From NCBI RefSeq assembly GCF_001426925.1, contig NZ_LMFR01000001.1, forward strand, positions 4,313-68,312: a DNA stretch of 64,000 nucleotides, in the 5' to 3' direction. Made by a program: the position numbers and the translations under genes. Below are positions 1-7,231 of this stretch, piece by piece. Numbering within the stretch: the stretch's first letter is position 1; each line of letters begins with the position of its first letter. The notes under the pieces were generated by a model. That model worked only from the letters and a program-made list of their open reading frames with translations, ran no database searches and was not told the origin of the DNA. The stretch comes from Microbacterium sp. Root53. GTDB taxonomy: Bacteria; Actinomycetota; Actinomycetes; Actinomycetales; Microbacteriaceae.

Positions 1-2
1 CC

Positions 3-413
3 AGCCGCTACACGCGCGTCACGGCGCTGACCGAGCAGCACGTCGCCGAGGCGTGGGAGTACGGCGGCTACCTCTACGGATCGGTGTCGCGCCTCGCCGC
101 CTACCGGATGTTCGAGGACGACCGCGCGCTCGCGCTCACGATGCTCGACGAGGCGACCGCAGCCGCCGAGCCCGGGGAGACCGCCGCGACGCTCGGCCGC
201 CTCTTCAAGCACCTGATCGCGTGCACCGGCAACAGCCTGATCCGCGGCTGCACCGACGTGACCGCCATGATCGACCGCGCCATGCGGGTCTCCTGCGACG
301 CCGCGACAGCGGCCCGCATCCTCGAGCACCGCGCGGCGCTGCGTGAGGCCGTCGTGGCGTGCGACGGCGTCGCGGCCGAGCGGGCGGTCCGGGCGATGTT
401 CGGCGTGCTCTGA
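3..413 (+). CDS. FCD-domain (GntR/FadR-type) transcriptional regulator, C-terminal part only
   Basis: The frame is open from the window edge and stops at 413, leaving 136 residues of a protein whose N-terminus lies outside. The helical text with a late HRALREAVVACDG segment, followed by a final helix rich in Ala/Arg (AAERAVRAM), is typical of the C-terminal ligand-binding FCD domain of FadR-subfamily GntR repressors. The DNA-binding domain is not visible, so the family call rests on the last two helices. A TetR C-terminal domain is the main alternative. It is tail to tail with the next gene, with only 7 bases between the stops. No relation to the catabolic island can be shown. Confidence 0.6.
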   Translation, partial: SRYTRVTALTEQHVAEAWEYGGYLYGSVSRLAAYRMFEDDRALALTMLDEATAAAEPGETAATLGRLFKHLIACTGNSLIRGCTDVTAMIDRAMRVSCDAATAARILEHRAALREAVVACDGVAAERAVRAMFGVL

Positions 414-420
414 CGCGCCG

Positions 421-846
421 TCATCCGGTGACGGTGAGACGCATCCCCTCGCTGCCGCCCCCCTCGACCCAGGCGAGCGAGCGGGTCAGGATCCCGCGGA
501 GCACGTCGAGGTCCACGTCCTCCAGGCGCTTCACGTAGAGGCACCCCACCCCGGTCGTGTGCGGGCCGAGCCGTGCGAGCTCCTCGGCGTGCGCGTCGAC
601 CCCGTCGAGGAGGTAGATCGTCGTGGCGGCCTTGCGCGGCGCGAAGCCGAGGATGCCGCAGTCGCCCTCGGTGTCGGTGGGGTAGCGGTAGTGGCACGAG
701 CCGAAGCCGATGATCGTGCCCCACAGCACCGGCTCGCGCCCCGAGATCTCCCGCATGAGGTCGATCAGGATCTCGGCGTCCGCGCGGCGACGCTCGGGCG
801 TCACTCCCAGCAGGTGCGCGGCGACGTCGCCGCCCGACGGCTTCAC
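421..846 (-). CDS. DUF1801 (YdhG-like) domain protein
   Basis: This 141-residue protein matches the DUF1801 fold throughout. It has an N-terminal helix with RADAEILIDLM, the core WGTIIGFGSCHYRY, then GFAPRKAATTIYL and CLYVKRLEDVDLDVL near the end. The family has no settled biochemical role. Members are small, soluble, cytosolic proteins. It starts one base after the stop of the HhH-GPD gene, so the two are probably one transcript. The length is normal for the family and nothing looks broken. Confidence 0.85.
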   Translation of the reverse strand: MKPSGGDVAAHLLGVTPERRRADAEILIDLMREISGREPVLWGTIIGFGSCHYRYPTDTEGDCGILGFAPRKAATTIYLLDGVDAHAEELARLGPHTTGVGCLYVKRLEDVDLDVLRGILTRSLAWVEGGGSEGMRLTVTG

Positions 847-847
847 G

Positions 848-1417
848 TCAGCCGTTCTTGGCGGCGGCCTTCGCCGCGCGCTTGTACTCGCGCACCTTGG
901 CGAGGGTCTCGGGGCTCGTGATGTCGGCGACCGAGCGGAACGCGCCCTCCTCGCCGTACGGACCCGCCGTCTCGCGCCATCCGGCGCCGTCGAAGCCGTA
1001 CCGCTTGCCCAGCAGCGCGAGGAAGATCCGCGCCTTCTGATCTCCGAATCCCGGCAGGGCCTTGAGGCGCTTCAGCACCTCCTTGCCGTCCGGGTCGCCC
1101 TGCGTCCAGATCGCGGCGGCGTCGCCGCCCCAGTCGTCCACGATCGTCTGGCAGAGCGTGCGCACGCGGTCAGCCATGGAGCCCGGGAAGCGGTGCACGG
1201 CCGGCGTCTGCCGGAACGCCTCGGTGAACGCCTCGGGGTCGTAGCCCGCGATCGTGGCCGCGTCGACGGATCCGATCCGCTGCCGGATCTTCTCGGGGCC
1301 CGTGAACGCCGTCTCCATCGCGATCTGCTGGTCCAGCAGCATCCCGATCAGCAGGGCGAGCGGGTTCTCGGTCAGCAGCGCGTCGGCGGCGTCGTCACCG
1401 GTGATGGAGAGCGTCAT
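848..1417 (-). CDS. HhH-GPD family base-excision DNA glycosylase-like protein
   Basis: A 189-residue protein of the actinobacterial HhH-GPD type. It opens with LSITGDDAADALL, then ENPLALLIGMLLDQQIAMETAF, which is the family's start of the glycosylase fold. A helix-hairpin-helix stretch KRLKALPGFGDQKARIFLALLGKR lies around residues 115-140. The C-terminal tail is Lys/Ala-rich. The family cuts or recognises damaged bases; the lesion for this subgroup is not established. It heads a two-gene unit with the DUF1801 gene. A decayed copy of its first 30 or so codons lies at 2697-2825, beyond the Fic gene. Confidence 0.85.
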   Translation of the reverse strand: MTLSITGDDAADALLTENPLALLIGMLLDQQIAMETAFTGPEKIRQRIGSVDAATIAGYDPEAFTEAFRQTPAVHRFPGSMADRVRTLCQTIVDDWGGDAAAIWTQGDPDGKEVLKRLKALPGFGDQKARIFLALLGKRYGFDGAGWRETAGPYGEEGAFRSVADITSPETLAKVREYKRAAKAAAKNG

Positions 1418-1457
1418 GTGACCATTCTCTCCCCGGCTTGCTGGGGCGACGGTGCTT

Positions 1458-2528
1458 CTACGCGCCCTCAGCGATCAGCGGTGCATTGCGCTCCGCGACC
1501 GCGCCAGGAGGTGCGGTCACCGCCGCCCAGATGTCTCGCGCTATGAACCTGCGGTTGTACGTCCGGATCGGACCGCTGAGGATACCGAGGCTTACCAGCC
1601 TTTCGAGTGCAGCGTTGACTGTCGGCGCGGCCTTGCCGAAGCGTCGTGTGAGCATGGGGACCGTCACGAGCGGGTCACCGATGAGGATGTCGGCGATATC
1701 GCGGATGACGCCCTTGCTCCCAGCTTCTTGGAGGAGCTCGACGTAGCGGCGCTGCACTGAGAGCAGGCGATCGACGCGAAGCGCGGTATCCGTGGCGGAT
1801 GCGGCGATGCCCTCTGCGAAGAAGCGAATCCAAGGATCCCAACGACCAGTGGCGGAGACCGAAGCGAGATGATCCTGGTACTCCGTCTTTCGGGCTTCGA
1901 ACCAGGGTGAGACGCTGAGCAGCGGTTCGCGCAGCACGCCGTCGACCATGAAGTGGAGCACAACGAGCAGGCGTCCAATGCGTCCGTTTCCGTCGTTGAA
2001 CGGATGAAGTGTCTCGAACTGGTAGTGCGCGAGGGCGGCCGCGACGATCGGGTCGCGCTCGATCTCTCGCGACCGTATCCAATCGATGAGGTCTCCGATC
2101 GCTGCTCTGAGCTCGACGCCCGGCGGCATGGGCACGAACCTCGCGTCTTCGATCGAGCCGGTCGGGCTGCCGATCGCGACCGGTGTGGTCCTCACGCGTC
2201 CGGCATCCTGCGTATCCGAGTCTGTGCCTCGTACAAGGACCTTCTGACATGTCTCGAGGAGGCCGACCGTGATATTCCCGGACTCTGCCACGTAGTTGAA
2301 CGCGACGCTCGCAGCTTCCACGTAGTTCAGCACCTCGACCAGCTCCTTGCTGAGCTTCTCGTCGCTGGTGTCGGCCCCGAGCACCTGCTCAAGGGGAGCG
2401 AAGGTTCCCTCGAGAGCTGAGGTGCTCTGTGCTTCGCGCCGAAGCGTCGGCCGACGGAGGAGATCAGGGCTGGGGACCTGGCTCGAGGCTTGGTCCAGTC
2501 GCGCCAAAGCGCGGTTCGCTTCGTTCAC
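1458..2528 (-). CDS. Fic family protein (probable protein adenylyltransferase), 5' end damaged
   Basis: The catalytic Fic motif HPFNDGNGRIGR lies at residues 175-186 (His175), as expected for AMP transfer to a target hydroxyl. An inhibitory-helix motif STSALEGT with Glu40 marks a class II Fic protein that silences itself. The C-terminus looks like a winged helix. The only usable start in this frame is the GTG at 2528, but family-like sequence (SPYNHVAYVADPLGD...) continues upstream in frame for about 35 codons with no ATG, GTG or TTG. It ends at ATG TGA (2654-2649). The N-terminal linker is therefore either lost or translated in an unusual way. No ribosome binding site is seen before 2528. 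Confidence 0.75.
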   Translation of the reverse strand: MNEANRALARLDQASSQVPSPDLLRRPTLRREAQSTSALEGTFAPLEQVLGADTSDEKLSKELVEVLNYVEAASVAFNYVAESGNITVGLLETCQKVLVRGTDSDTQDAGRVRTTPVAIGSPTGSIEDARFVPMPPGVELRAAIGDLIDWIRSREIERDPIVAAALAHYQFETLHPFNDGNGRIGRLLVVLHFMVDGVLREPLLSVSPWFEARKTEYQDHLASVSATGRWDPWIRFFAEGIAASATDTALRVDRLLSVQRRYVELLQEAGSKGVIRDIADILIGDPLVTVPMLTRRFGKAAPTVNAALERLVSLGILSGPIRTYNRRFIARDIWAAVTAPPGAVAERNAPLIAEGA

Positions 2529-2696
2529 TGCCCGCCACGTCGCGGACTCGAGTGGAGGTTCGTCGCCCAGCGGGTCGGCGACGTACGCGACATGGTTATA
2601 GGGCGATCCGAAGCGCCCGTCGATGGAGAACCGCGTACAGACCTTGAATCACATCGCTGTAGTTAACGTTCTCTGCGACTTGACCTTAGGTGCCCG

Positions 2697-2825
2697 TCAG
2701 GCGGGTCCTGCGGGGTCACGCACTCGCTGGTCCAGCAGCATCCCGATCAAGAGCGCGAACGGGTAGTCGGTCAGCAGGGTGTCGGCCGCAATGTCGCCGG
2801 TGATGGTCAGAGCCCAGGACTCCAT
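2697..2825 (-). pseudogene. Remnant copy of the 5' end of the HhH-GPD gene
   Basis: Read on the minus strand from ATG 2825, the text gives 42 codons. It contains LTITGDIAADTLL and YPFALLIGMLLDQ, matching the opening of the intact HhH-GPD protein encoded at 848-1417, then departs (RVRDPAGPA) and stops at 2697. DNA identity to the intact gene is high over about 100 bases, with scattered substitutions. It is a truncated paralogue rather than a functional gene. It brackets the Fic gene together with the intact copy, suggesting a duplication or an insertion by recombination at this spot. Confidence 0.8.
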
Positions 2826-2898
2826 GCTCGCCTCACAGACGCGTGCGTGTCCCGCGATCCGCGGCTGTCTTGACAGAGCAGCCCCCGGGCGAGGTAGA

Positions 2899-2911
2899 TT
2901 GGTAAGTCCAA
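2899..2911. promoter_or_regulatory. Candidate FadR-type operator before the ferredoxin/oxygenase operon
   Basis: TTGGTAAGTCCAA has perfect outer arms (extending to ATTGG/CCAAT at 2898-2912) and differs from the TGGT-N3-ACCA palindrome by one base. It is close to the known PdhR site ATTGGT-N3-ACCAAT. It lies 28 bases before the GTG of the ferredoxin gene, so a bound repressor would cover the promoter or transcription start. Confidence 0.6.
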
Positions 2912-2938
2912 TAGATGTTTACGCGGAAGGAGGCTCGC

Positions 2939-3265
2939 GTGCCCAAGGTCGTGTACGTCGAGAGTGACGGTACCGAGCGCATCGTCGAGGCTGCCGATGG
3001 TGAGAGCGTCATGAGCGCTGCCGTGCGGACGGGCGTGAAGGGGATCGTCGGTGAGTGCGGCGGCCAGCTCTCGTGCGCCACGTGCCATGTCTGGGTCAAG
3101 GACGAGTTCCGCGACAAGGTGGGCGGGCCCGGCCCGCTCGAGGAGGACCTGCTCGACATGGGGGTGTCCGAGTTCACCGAGGCGAGCCGTCTCGGCTGCC
3201 AGATCAAGATGTGCGACGAGCTCGATGGACTCGTCGTGGAGCCGCGCGCTGAGGCGTGGCACTGA
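2939..3265 (+). CDS. [2Fe-2S] ferredoxin (adrenodoxin/putidaredoxin type)
   Basis: This 108-residue electron carrier has cluster ligands Cys40, Cys46, Cys49 and Cys87, the C-x5-C-x2-C-x37-C spacing of the vertebrate/putidaredoxin class. GTG 2939 is chosen because AAGGAGG sits a few bases upstream; an ATG at 2915 lies before that site. The gene opens the operon and is followed after 16 bases by the Rieske oxygenase, so it very likely delivers electrons to that enzyme. The matching FAD reductase is at 12196-13467, on the other strand. Confidence 0.93.
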   Translation: MPKVVYVESDGTERIVEAADGESVMSAAVRTGVKGIVGECGGQLSCATCHVWVKDEFRDKVGGPGPLEEDLLDMGVSEFTEASRLGCQIKMCDELDGLVVEPRAEAWH

Positions 3266-3281
3266 GAGGAGACAGAGAATC

Positions 3282-4583
3282 ATGTTGCGCCCTGACATCA
3301 ACGAGCTGCTGACGCAGACCGGCCCTGGCACGCCCATGGGCAATCTGTTCCGCCGCTACTGGCAGCCCGTGCTGCACACCGAAGAGCTGCCGGAGGACGG
3401 CTGCCCGCCCGTCCGGGTGAAGATCCTGTCGGAGCGCCTCGTCGCGGTGCGCACCCCCGAGGGCAAGTACGGACTCATGGACGAGTTCTGCGCCCACCGC
3501 GGCATCTCGCTCTTCTTCGGACGCATCGAGGAGGGGGGGATCCGCTGCCCGTACCACGGCTGGAAGTACAACCAGGACGGTCAGGCGATCGACGTCCCCA
3601 GCGAGCTGAACAACTCGGAGTTCTGCAAGAACGTCAAGCTGCGCTCGTACCCGCTCGTCAAGGTGGGCGACATCCTGTGGACATACATGGGCGAGCCCGA
3701 TAAGCAGCCGCCGCTGCCCACGTGGGAGTTCGCGACCGTCCCCTCGAAGCAGACCTTCACCTCGAAGCGCTACCAGGAGAACAACTGGCTGCAGGCGCTC
3801 GAGGGCGGCATCGACTCGAGCCACGTCACCTGGCTGCACGGCGGTGGCCCGACCGGCAAGGGCCTCGAGGCCGACCCGCTGTTCAAGGGCGCCAAGGGCA
3901 ACGAGTACAACAAGAACGACCTCAAGCCCTTCTTCGAGGTCGTCGAGAACGAGGGCGGCCTGCTGATCGGCGCTCGCCGCAACGCCGAGGAGGGCCACTA
4001 CTACTGGCGTGTCACGCCGTGGGTGCTCCCGAACTTCACGATGGTGCCGCCGCGCGGTGACCACCCGGTCCACGGCCACTTCTGGGTCCCGATCGACGAC
4101 GAGAACTGCTGGGCGTGGTCGTTCGACTACCACCCCACGCGTGAACTCACCGAGGCCGAGGTCCAGGCGATGAAGGACGGTGCGGGCGTTCACTCCAAGA
4201 ACATCCCCGGTACGTACCGCCCGGTGGCGAACAAGGAGAACGACTACCTCATCGATCGCGAGAAGCAGAAGGCCGGCATCCTGTTCTCGGGTGTCGAGGG
4301 CATCGCGATCCAGGACTCGTCGCTGCAGGAGTCGATGGGCCCCATCGTCGACCGCACGAAGGAGCGGCTCGTCGCGACCGACGCCGGCATCATCAAGGCG
4401 CGCCAGAAGCTGCGCCGTGCCGCCGAGGCGCTGCGCGACAACGGGACGGAGCCGGCCGGCAACATCCCCGAGCACCAGCAGATCCGCTCGGTCGCCATCG
4501 TGCTGCCGGCCGACCAGCCGTTCGTCGAGGGCATCGGCGAGGCGTTCAAGGCGCGTCCGGGCGTACCGCAGACCTCGGTGTGA
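3282..4583 (+). CDS. Rieske non-heme iron oxygenase, alpha subunit (phthalate 4,5-dioxygenase-like)
   Basis: 433 residues. The Rieske cluster is bound by Cys70-x-His72 and Cys89-x2-His92 (FCAHRG, RCPYHGWKY). The mononuclear iron site is NNWLQALEGGIDSSHVTWLH, giving Asp178, His181 and His186. The late AIQDSSLQESMGPIVDRTKE segment is typical of the single-component phthalate 4,5-dioxygenase / vanillate demethylase branch. ATG 3282 follows an AGGAGA site. No beta subunit is present, as usual in this branch. It should hydroxylate or demethylate an aromatic acid using the adjacent ferredoxin; the substrate cannot be read from sequence. Confidence 0.92.
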   Translation: MLRPDINELLTQTGPGTPMGNLFRRYWQPVLHTEELPEDGCPPVRVKILSERLVAVRTPEGKYGLMDEFCAHRGISLFFGRIEEGGIRCPYHGWKYNQDGQAIDVPSELNNSEFCKNVKLRSYPLVKVGDILWTYMGEPDKQPPLPTWEFATVPSKQTFTSKRYQENNWLQALEGGIDSSHVTWLHGGGPTGKGLEADPLFKGAKGNEYNKNDLKPFFEVVENEGGLLIGARRNAEEGHYYWRVTPWVLPNFTMVPPRGDHPVHGHFWVPIDDENCWAWSFDYHPTRELTEAEVQAMKDGAGVHSKNIPGTYRPVANKENDYLIDREKQKAGILFSGVEGIAIQDSSLQESMGPIVDRTKERLVATDAGIIKARQKLRRAAEALRDNGTEPAGNIPEHQQIRSVAIVLPADQPFVEGIGEAFKARPGVPQTSV

Positions 4584-4585
4584 AC

Positions 4586-5068
4586 ATGTCGAAGCCGATC
4601 ATGGTGAGCAGTCACGTGCTCGCGACGACCGCCAAGGAGGCCTCGTTCCGCCTCGACTACCCTCTGGCCTTCGCGCGCTCGACCCGTGTCATCGCATTCG
4701 ATGACGCGGCCGAGGCCGTCGTGCGCAGGATCGCGGACAACCCGTGGGGGCAGGCGCAGTTCTACACGGTGTCGGACACCGGCGTGGAGCTGTTCACCCT
4801 GGACGGTGAGACGCGGCTGATGGAGGCCGAGATCGAGCACTCCGACTCGATCATCTTCGTGGCGACCAACGGCATCAAACCCGACGCGACCTGGGCGGTC
4901 GGCAAGGCCGCGTGGGAGCGGTCCATCATGACCGCCGGTCTGCTGATGCTCAACGAGGGCGACCTCGAGAGCTCGACGCTGGCCGCCATCCGTCCGCACT
5001 GCCGGATCCTCCTGGTTCCCGCTGACGAGGACGACCTCTTCCAGCTGCTGGTCGCGATCCGCGCATGA
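4586..5068 (+). CDS. Unknown small soluble protein in the oxygenase operon
   Basis: I do not recognise this 160-residue protein. It has no signal peptide or membrane span. Alternating strands and helices (TRVIAFDD, SDSIIFVATNG, HCRILLVPADEDD) look like a small Rossmann-type or flavodoxin-like alpha/beta fold. A GTG at 4580 overlapping the oxygenase stop is an alternative start two codons upstream. Its stop overlaps the ATG of the PanB-like gene (ATGA), so it is translationally coupled within the operon. That position argues for a role in the same pathway, as a subunit or accessory protein. Confidence 0.75.
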   Translation: MSKPIMVSSHVLATTAKEASFRLDYPLAFARSTRVIAFDDAAEAVVRRIADNPWGQAQFYTVSDTGVELFTLDGETRLMEAEIEHSDSIIFVATNGIKPDATWAVGKAAWERSIMTAGLLMLNEGDLESSTLAAIRPHCRILLVPADEDDLFQLLVAIRA

Positions 5069-5859
5069 CGACGATCCCTCAGCTGCAGGCGATGAAGCAG
5101 GCGGGCGAGAAGTCCGTCTGCTTCGTCGCCTGGGACTATCACATGGCCACGATCGCGGACCGGGTCGGCGCGGATATCGTCTCGGTCGGGGACACGGTCG
5201 GCACCAACCTGTGGGGACAGCCGAACCCGCTGGAGATCACGTTCGACGAGCTGCTGGTGGCGGCCAAGGCCGTGCGCCGCGGGGTGAAGAACGCGCTGGT
5301 CAGCGCCGACTTCCCCTTCGGTCCGCTGCAGTCCGGCGACGCGGTTCCCGCGGCGATCAGGCTCGTGAAGGAAGCCGCCGTCGATCTCGTGAAGCTCGAC
5401 GGCGCCGCCGACTTCCCCGAGGCGGTCGAGGCCGTGACGAAGGCGGGCGTGCCCGTCTTCGCCCAGTTCGGCATCACGCCGCAGACGTCGTTGAAGTACG
5501 GCATCGAGTACAGCGCGGCCCACACCGCGGAGATCCCCGACGAGATGGTCGAGGAGTTCATCGGCGAGGCCAAGCGTCTCGAGGACGCCGGCGCCGTGGC
5601 GCTGAACTTCACCAACTCCGGTCCGGTGATCGGCGCGGCCGTCGTGGACGCGGTGAGGATCCCGGTGCTGGGCGGGTTCGGCGGCGGACCGTGGCTGGAC
5701 GGCCGCATCCGCATGATCACCGCGGCCGTCGGCTACAACTCGAAGAACGTCGACGCGGAACCGGACACCTACGCCAACGTCGCCAAGGTGATCCACGACG
5801 CGCTCGCCGAGTGCGCGGCGGACATCCGCGGCGCCCGCAAGCTCAAGGGTCAGAAGTGA
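5065..5859 (+). CDS. PanB-like (ketopantoate hydroxymethyltransferase superfamily) TIM-barrel aldolase
   Basis: 264 residues, collinear with PanB: GEKSVCFVAWDYHMATIADRVGADIVSVGD at the start, then ALVSADFPFG and VKLDGAADF. These carry the metal-ligand positions of the family, with Asp in KLDG where PanB usually has Glu. The PanB catalytic-Glu segment (LEcVP) reads ALNFTNSGP here, so the known PanB base is absent. That argues against pantothenate synthesis and for a catabolic (retro-)aldol or lyase reaction on a pathway 2-oxo acid. It starts by ATGA overlap with the unknown gene and is followed after 12 bases by an alpha/beta hydrolase. Confidence 0.8.
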   Translation: MTTIPQLQAMKQAGEKSVCFVAWDYHMATIADRVGADIVSVGDTVGTNLWGQPNPLEITFDELLVAAKAVRRGVKNALVSADFPFGPLQSGDAVPAAIRLVKEAAVDLVKLDGAADFPEAVEAVTKAGVPVFAQFGITPQTSLKYGIEYSAAHTAEIPDEMVEEFIGEAKRLEDAGAVALNFTNSGPVIGAAVVDAVRIPVLGGFGGGPWLDGRIRMITAAVGYNSKNVDAEPDTYANVAKVIHDALAECAADIRGARKLKGQK

Positions 5860-5871
5860 CAGGGGTGCGAT

Positions 5872-6720
5872 ATGCCTGAGGTGGAACTCGGAGGGATCCG
5901 GACTCGCTACGAGGTGATCGGGGATGGTCCGCCGATCCTGATGTTCAGCCCCGGCGGCTTCGACGCGAGCCTGGACAACTGGACGACGTTCGGCCGGTAC
6001 AAGGACCTCGGCTTCGTCGAGGCGCTCTCGAAGGACTACACCTGCGTGGTCTACGACCGGCGCGAGTCGGGCCGTTCGGGCGGACGCCTGGAGCGGCTGT
6101 CCTGGCCGAAGTACGTGGATCAGGCGCTTGCGCTGATCGACCACCTCGGCTTCGAGCAGGTGCACACCATGGGCGGCTGCGTCGGCTGCACCTCGGCGGC
6201 GATGCTCGCCGTGGCGCAGCCCGCGCGCGTGCGCAGCATGGTGCTGTTCTCGCCGGCCGGCGGCGTGACGTACCGCGCGGCGCAGCACAAGCGCTTCACG
6301 CAACACCTCGGCTTCGCACTCGAGCACGGCGTGGCCGCGGTGGTGGAGCACGCCCGCTCGACCGAGGCCGGCTTCAGCAAGGACCCGCGGGTCAGCCCCT
6401 GGGCGGCGGCGCTGCGCTCGGACGACGAGTTCGCCAAGACGTTCGCGCAGACCAGCATCGAGCGCTACACGACCATCGTGTCGGGATCGGCGCGCCTGCT
6501 GTTCGACCGCGACACGGTGCCCGGCCCCGAACCGGAGGATCTGCAGCTGCTGGACACCCCCGCGCTGATCGTGCCGGGCGAGGACCTCTCGCACACGCGG
6601 TCGGCCGCGCGGTACCTGCAGGAATGCCTGCCCGTGAACGAGTACTGGGATGTGCCGGTCGCGGAGCAGACACCGGAGGCGTCAGTGGCCCGGGTGCGCG
6701 ACTTCCTGTCGAAGTACTAG
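5872..6720 (+). CDS. Alpha/beta hydrolase with a cysteine nucleophile
   Basis: A 282-residue alpha/beta-hydrolase-fold protein. The nucleophile elbow, normally G-x-S-x-G, reads GGCVG here, placing Cys103 as nucleophile, as in dienelactone hydrolases. An oxyanion-type segment MFSPGGFDAS lies near residue 25 and a late Asp/His region GEDLSHTRSA near 235. Probable substrates are lactones or beta-keto/dienoate compounds from the oxygenase pathway. It is the last gene of the operon and runs into a strong hairpin shared with the convergent rpiB-like gene. Cytosolic, with no leader. Confidence 0.85.
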   Translation: MPEVELGGIRTRYEVIGDGPPILMFSPGGFDASLDNWTTFGRYKDLGFVEALSKDYTCVVYDRRESGRSGGRLERLSWPKYVDQALALIDHLGFEQVHTMGGCVGCTSAAMLAVAQPARVRSMVLFSPAGGVTYRAAQHKRFTQHLGFALEHGVAAVVEHARSTEAGFSKDPRVSPWAAALRSDDEFAKTFAQTSIERYTTIVSGSARLLFDRDTVPGPEPEDLQLLDTPALIVPGEDLSHTRSAARYLQECLPVNEYWDVPVAEQTPEASVARVRDFLSKY

Positions 6721-6726
6721 GCGCAC

Positions 6727-6769
6727 ACGTGAGAGGGGCGGTGGCTTGCAGCCACCGCCCCTCTCACGT
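6727..6769. terminator. Bidirectional hairpin terminator
   Basis: A perfect 19-bp stem (arms 6727-6745 and 6751-6769) with loop TTGCA, lying 6 bases after one stop codon and 9 bases before the convergent one. There is no long T-run. It would serve both strands. Confidence 0.85.
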
Positions 6770-6778
6770 CTGTCGGCG

Positions 6779-7231
6779 TCAGATGCCGCCGGATTCCTCG
6801 AGGCGCGCGATCTGGGCGATGCGCTCGGCGTGCACGCCGCCGTTGAACGGCGTGGCGAGCCAGCGGTCGAGCAGCGAGAGCGCCTGCTCCTCGTCCAGCA
6901 CCTTGGTGCCGATGACCATGACGTTGGCGTCGTTGTTGCCCCGCGAGATGTCCACGGCGAACTCCGAGTAGGCCAGGCCCGCCCGGATGCCGCGCATCTT
7001 GTTGCACGCGACGACCTCGCCCTGCCCGCTGCCGCCCAGGACGATGCCGAGCTCGGCGCGTCCGGACTGCACAGCGCGGCACAGGTCGGCGCACAGCTCG
7101 GGGTAGTCGACGACGTCGGTGACGTGCGCGGCGAGGTCGATCACGTCGTGCCCGCGCGCGGTGAGCACCTCGACCATCCGCGGCCGCATGCCGATGCCGT
7201 GATGGTCGCCGGTGATCGCGATGCGGGTCAT
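6779..7231 (-). CDS. RpiB/LacAB-family isomerase
   Basis: 150 residues with the RpiB fold: ITGDHHGIGM at the start, VDYPELCADLCRAV, and the active-site loop LGGSGQGEVVACNK. As in actinobacterial RpiB, a Glu stands where other members have the catalytic Cys. RGNNDANVMVIG and the C-terminal TPFNGGVHAERI are also typical. In housekeeping metabolism it would interconvert ribose-5-P and ribulose-5-P. Here it is co-transcribed with a 4,5-dihydroxyphthalate-decarboxylase homologue (TGATG overlap), so an aldose-ketose type isomerisation of a pathway intermediate is as likely. Confidence 0.85.
   Translation of the reverse strand: MTRIAITGDHHGIGMRPRMVEVLTARGHDVIDLAAHVTDVVDYPELCADLCRAVQSGRAELGIVLGGSGQGEVVACNKMRGIRAGLAYSEFAVDISRGNNDANVMVIGTKVLDEEQALSLLDRWLATPFNGGVHAERIAQIARLEESGGI

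Noticed and set aside
2649..2654. ATG followed by TGA as a selenocysteine-containing start of the Fic gene
   Set aside because: No selenocysteine insertion structure is apparent, Fic proteins have no selenocysteine there, and a mutation is the simpler explanation.
5065..5859. Pantothenate biosynthesis gene panB
   Set aside because: The catalytic glutamate segment is replaced and the gene is embedded in an oxygenase operon, with no panC or panE nearby.
6779..7231. Housekeeping ribose-5-phosphate isomerase
   Set aside because: It overlaps a decarboxylase-family gene and shares its regulated promoter, so a catabolic role is likelier. The fold assignment is kept.
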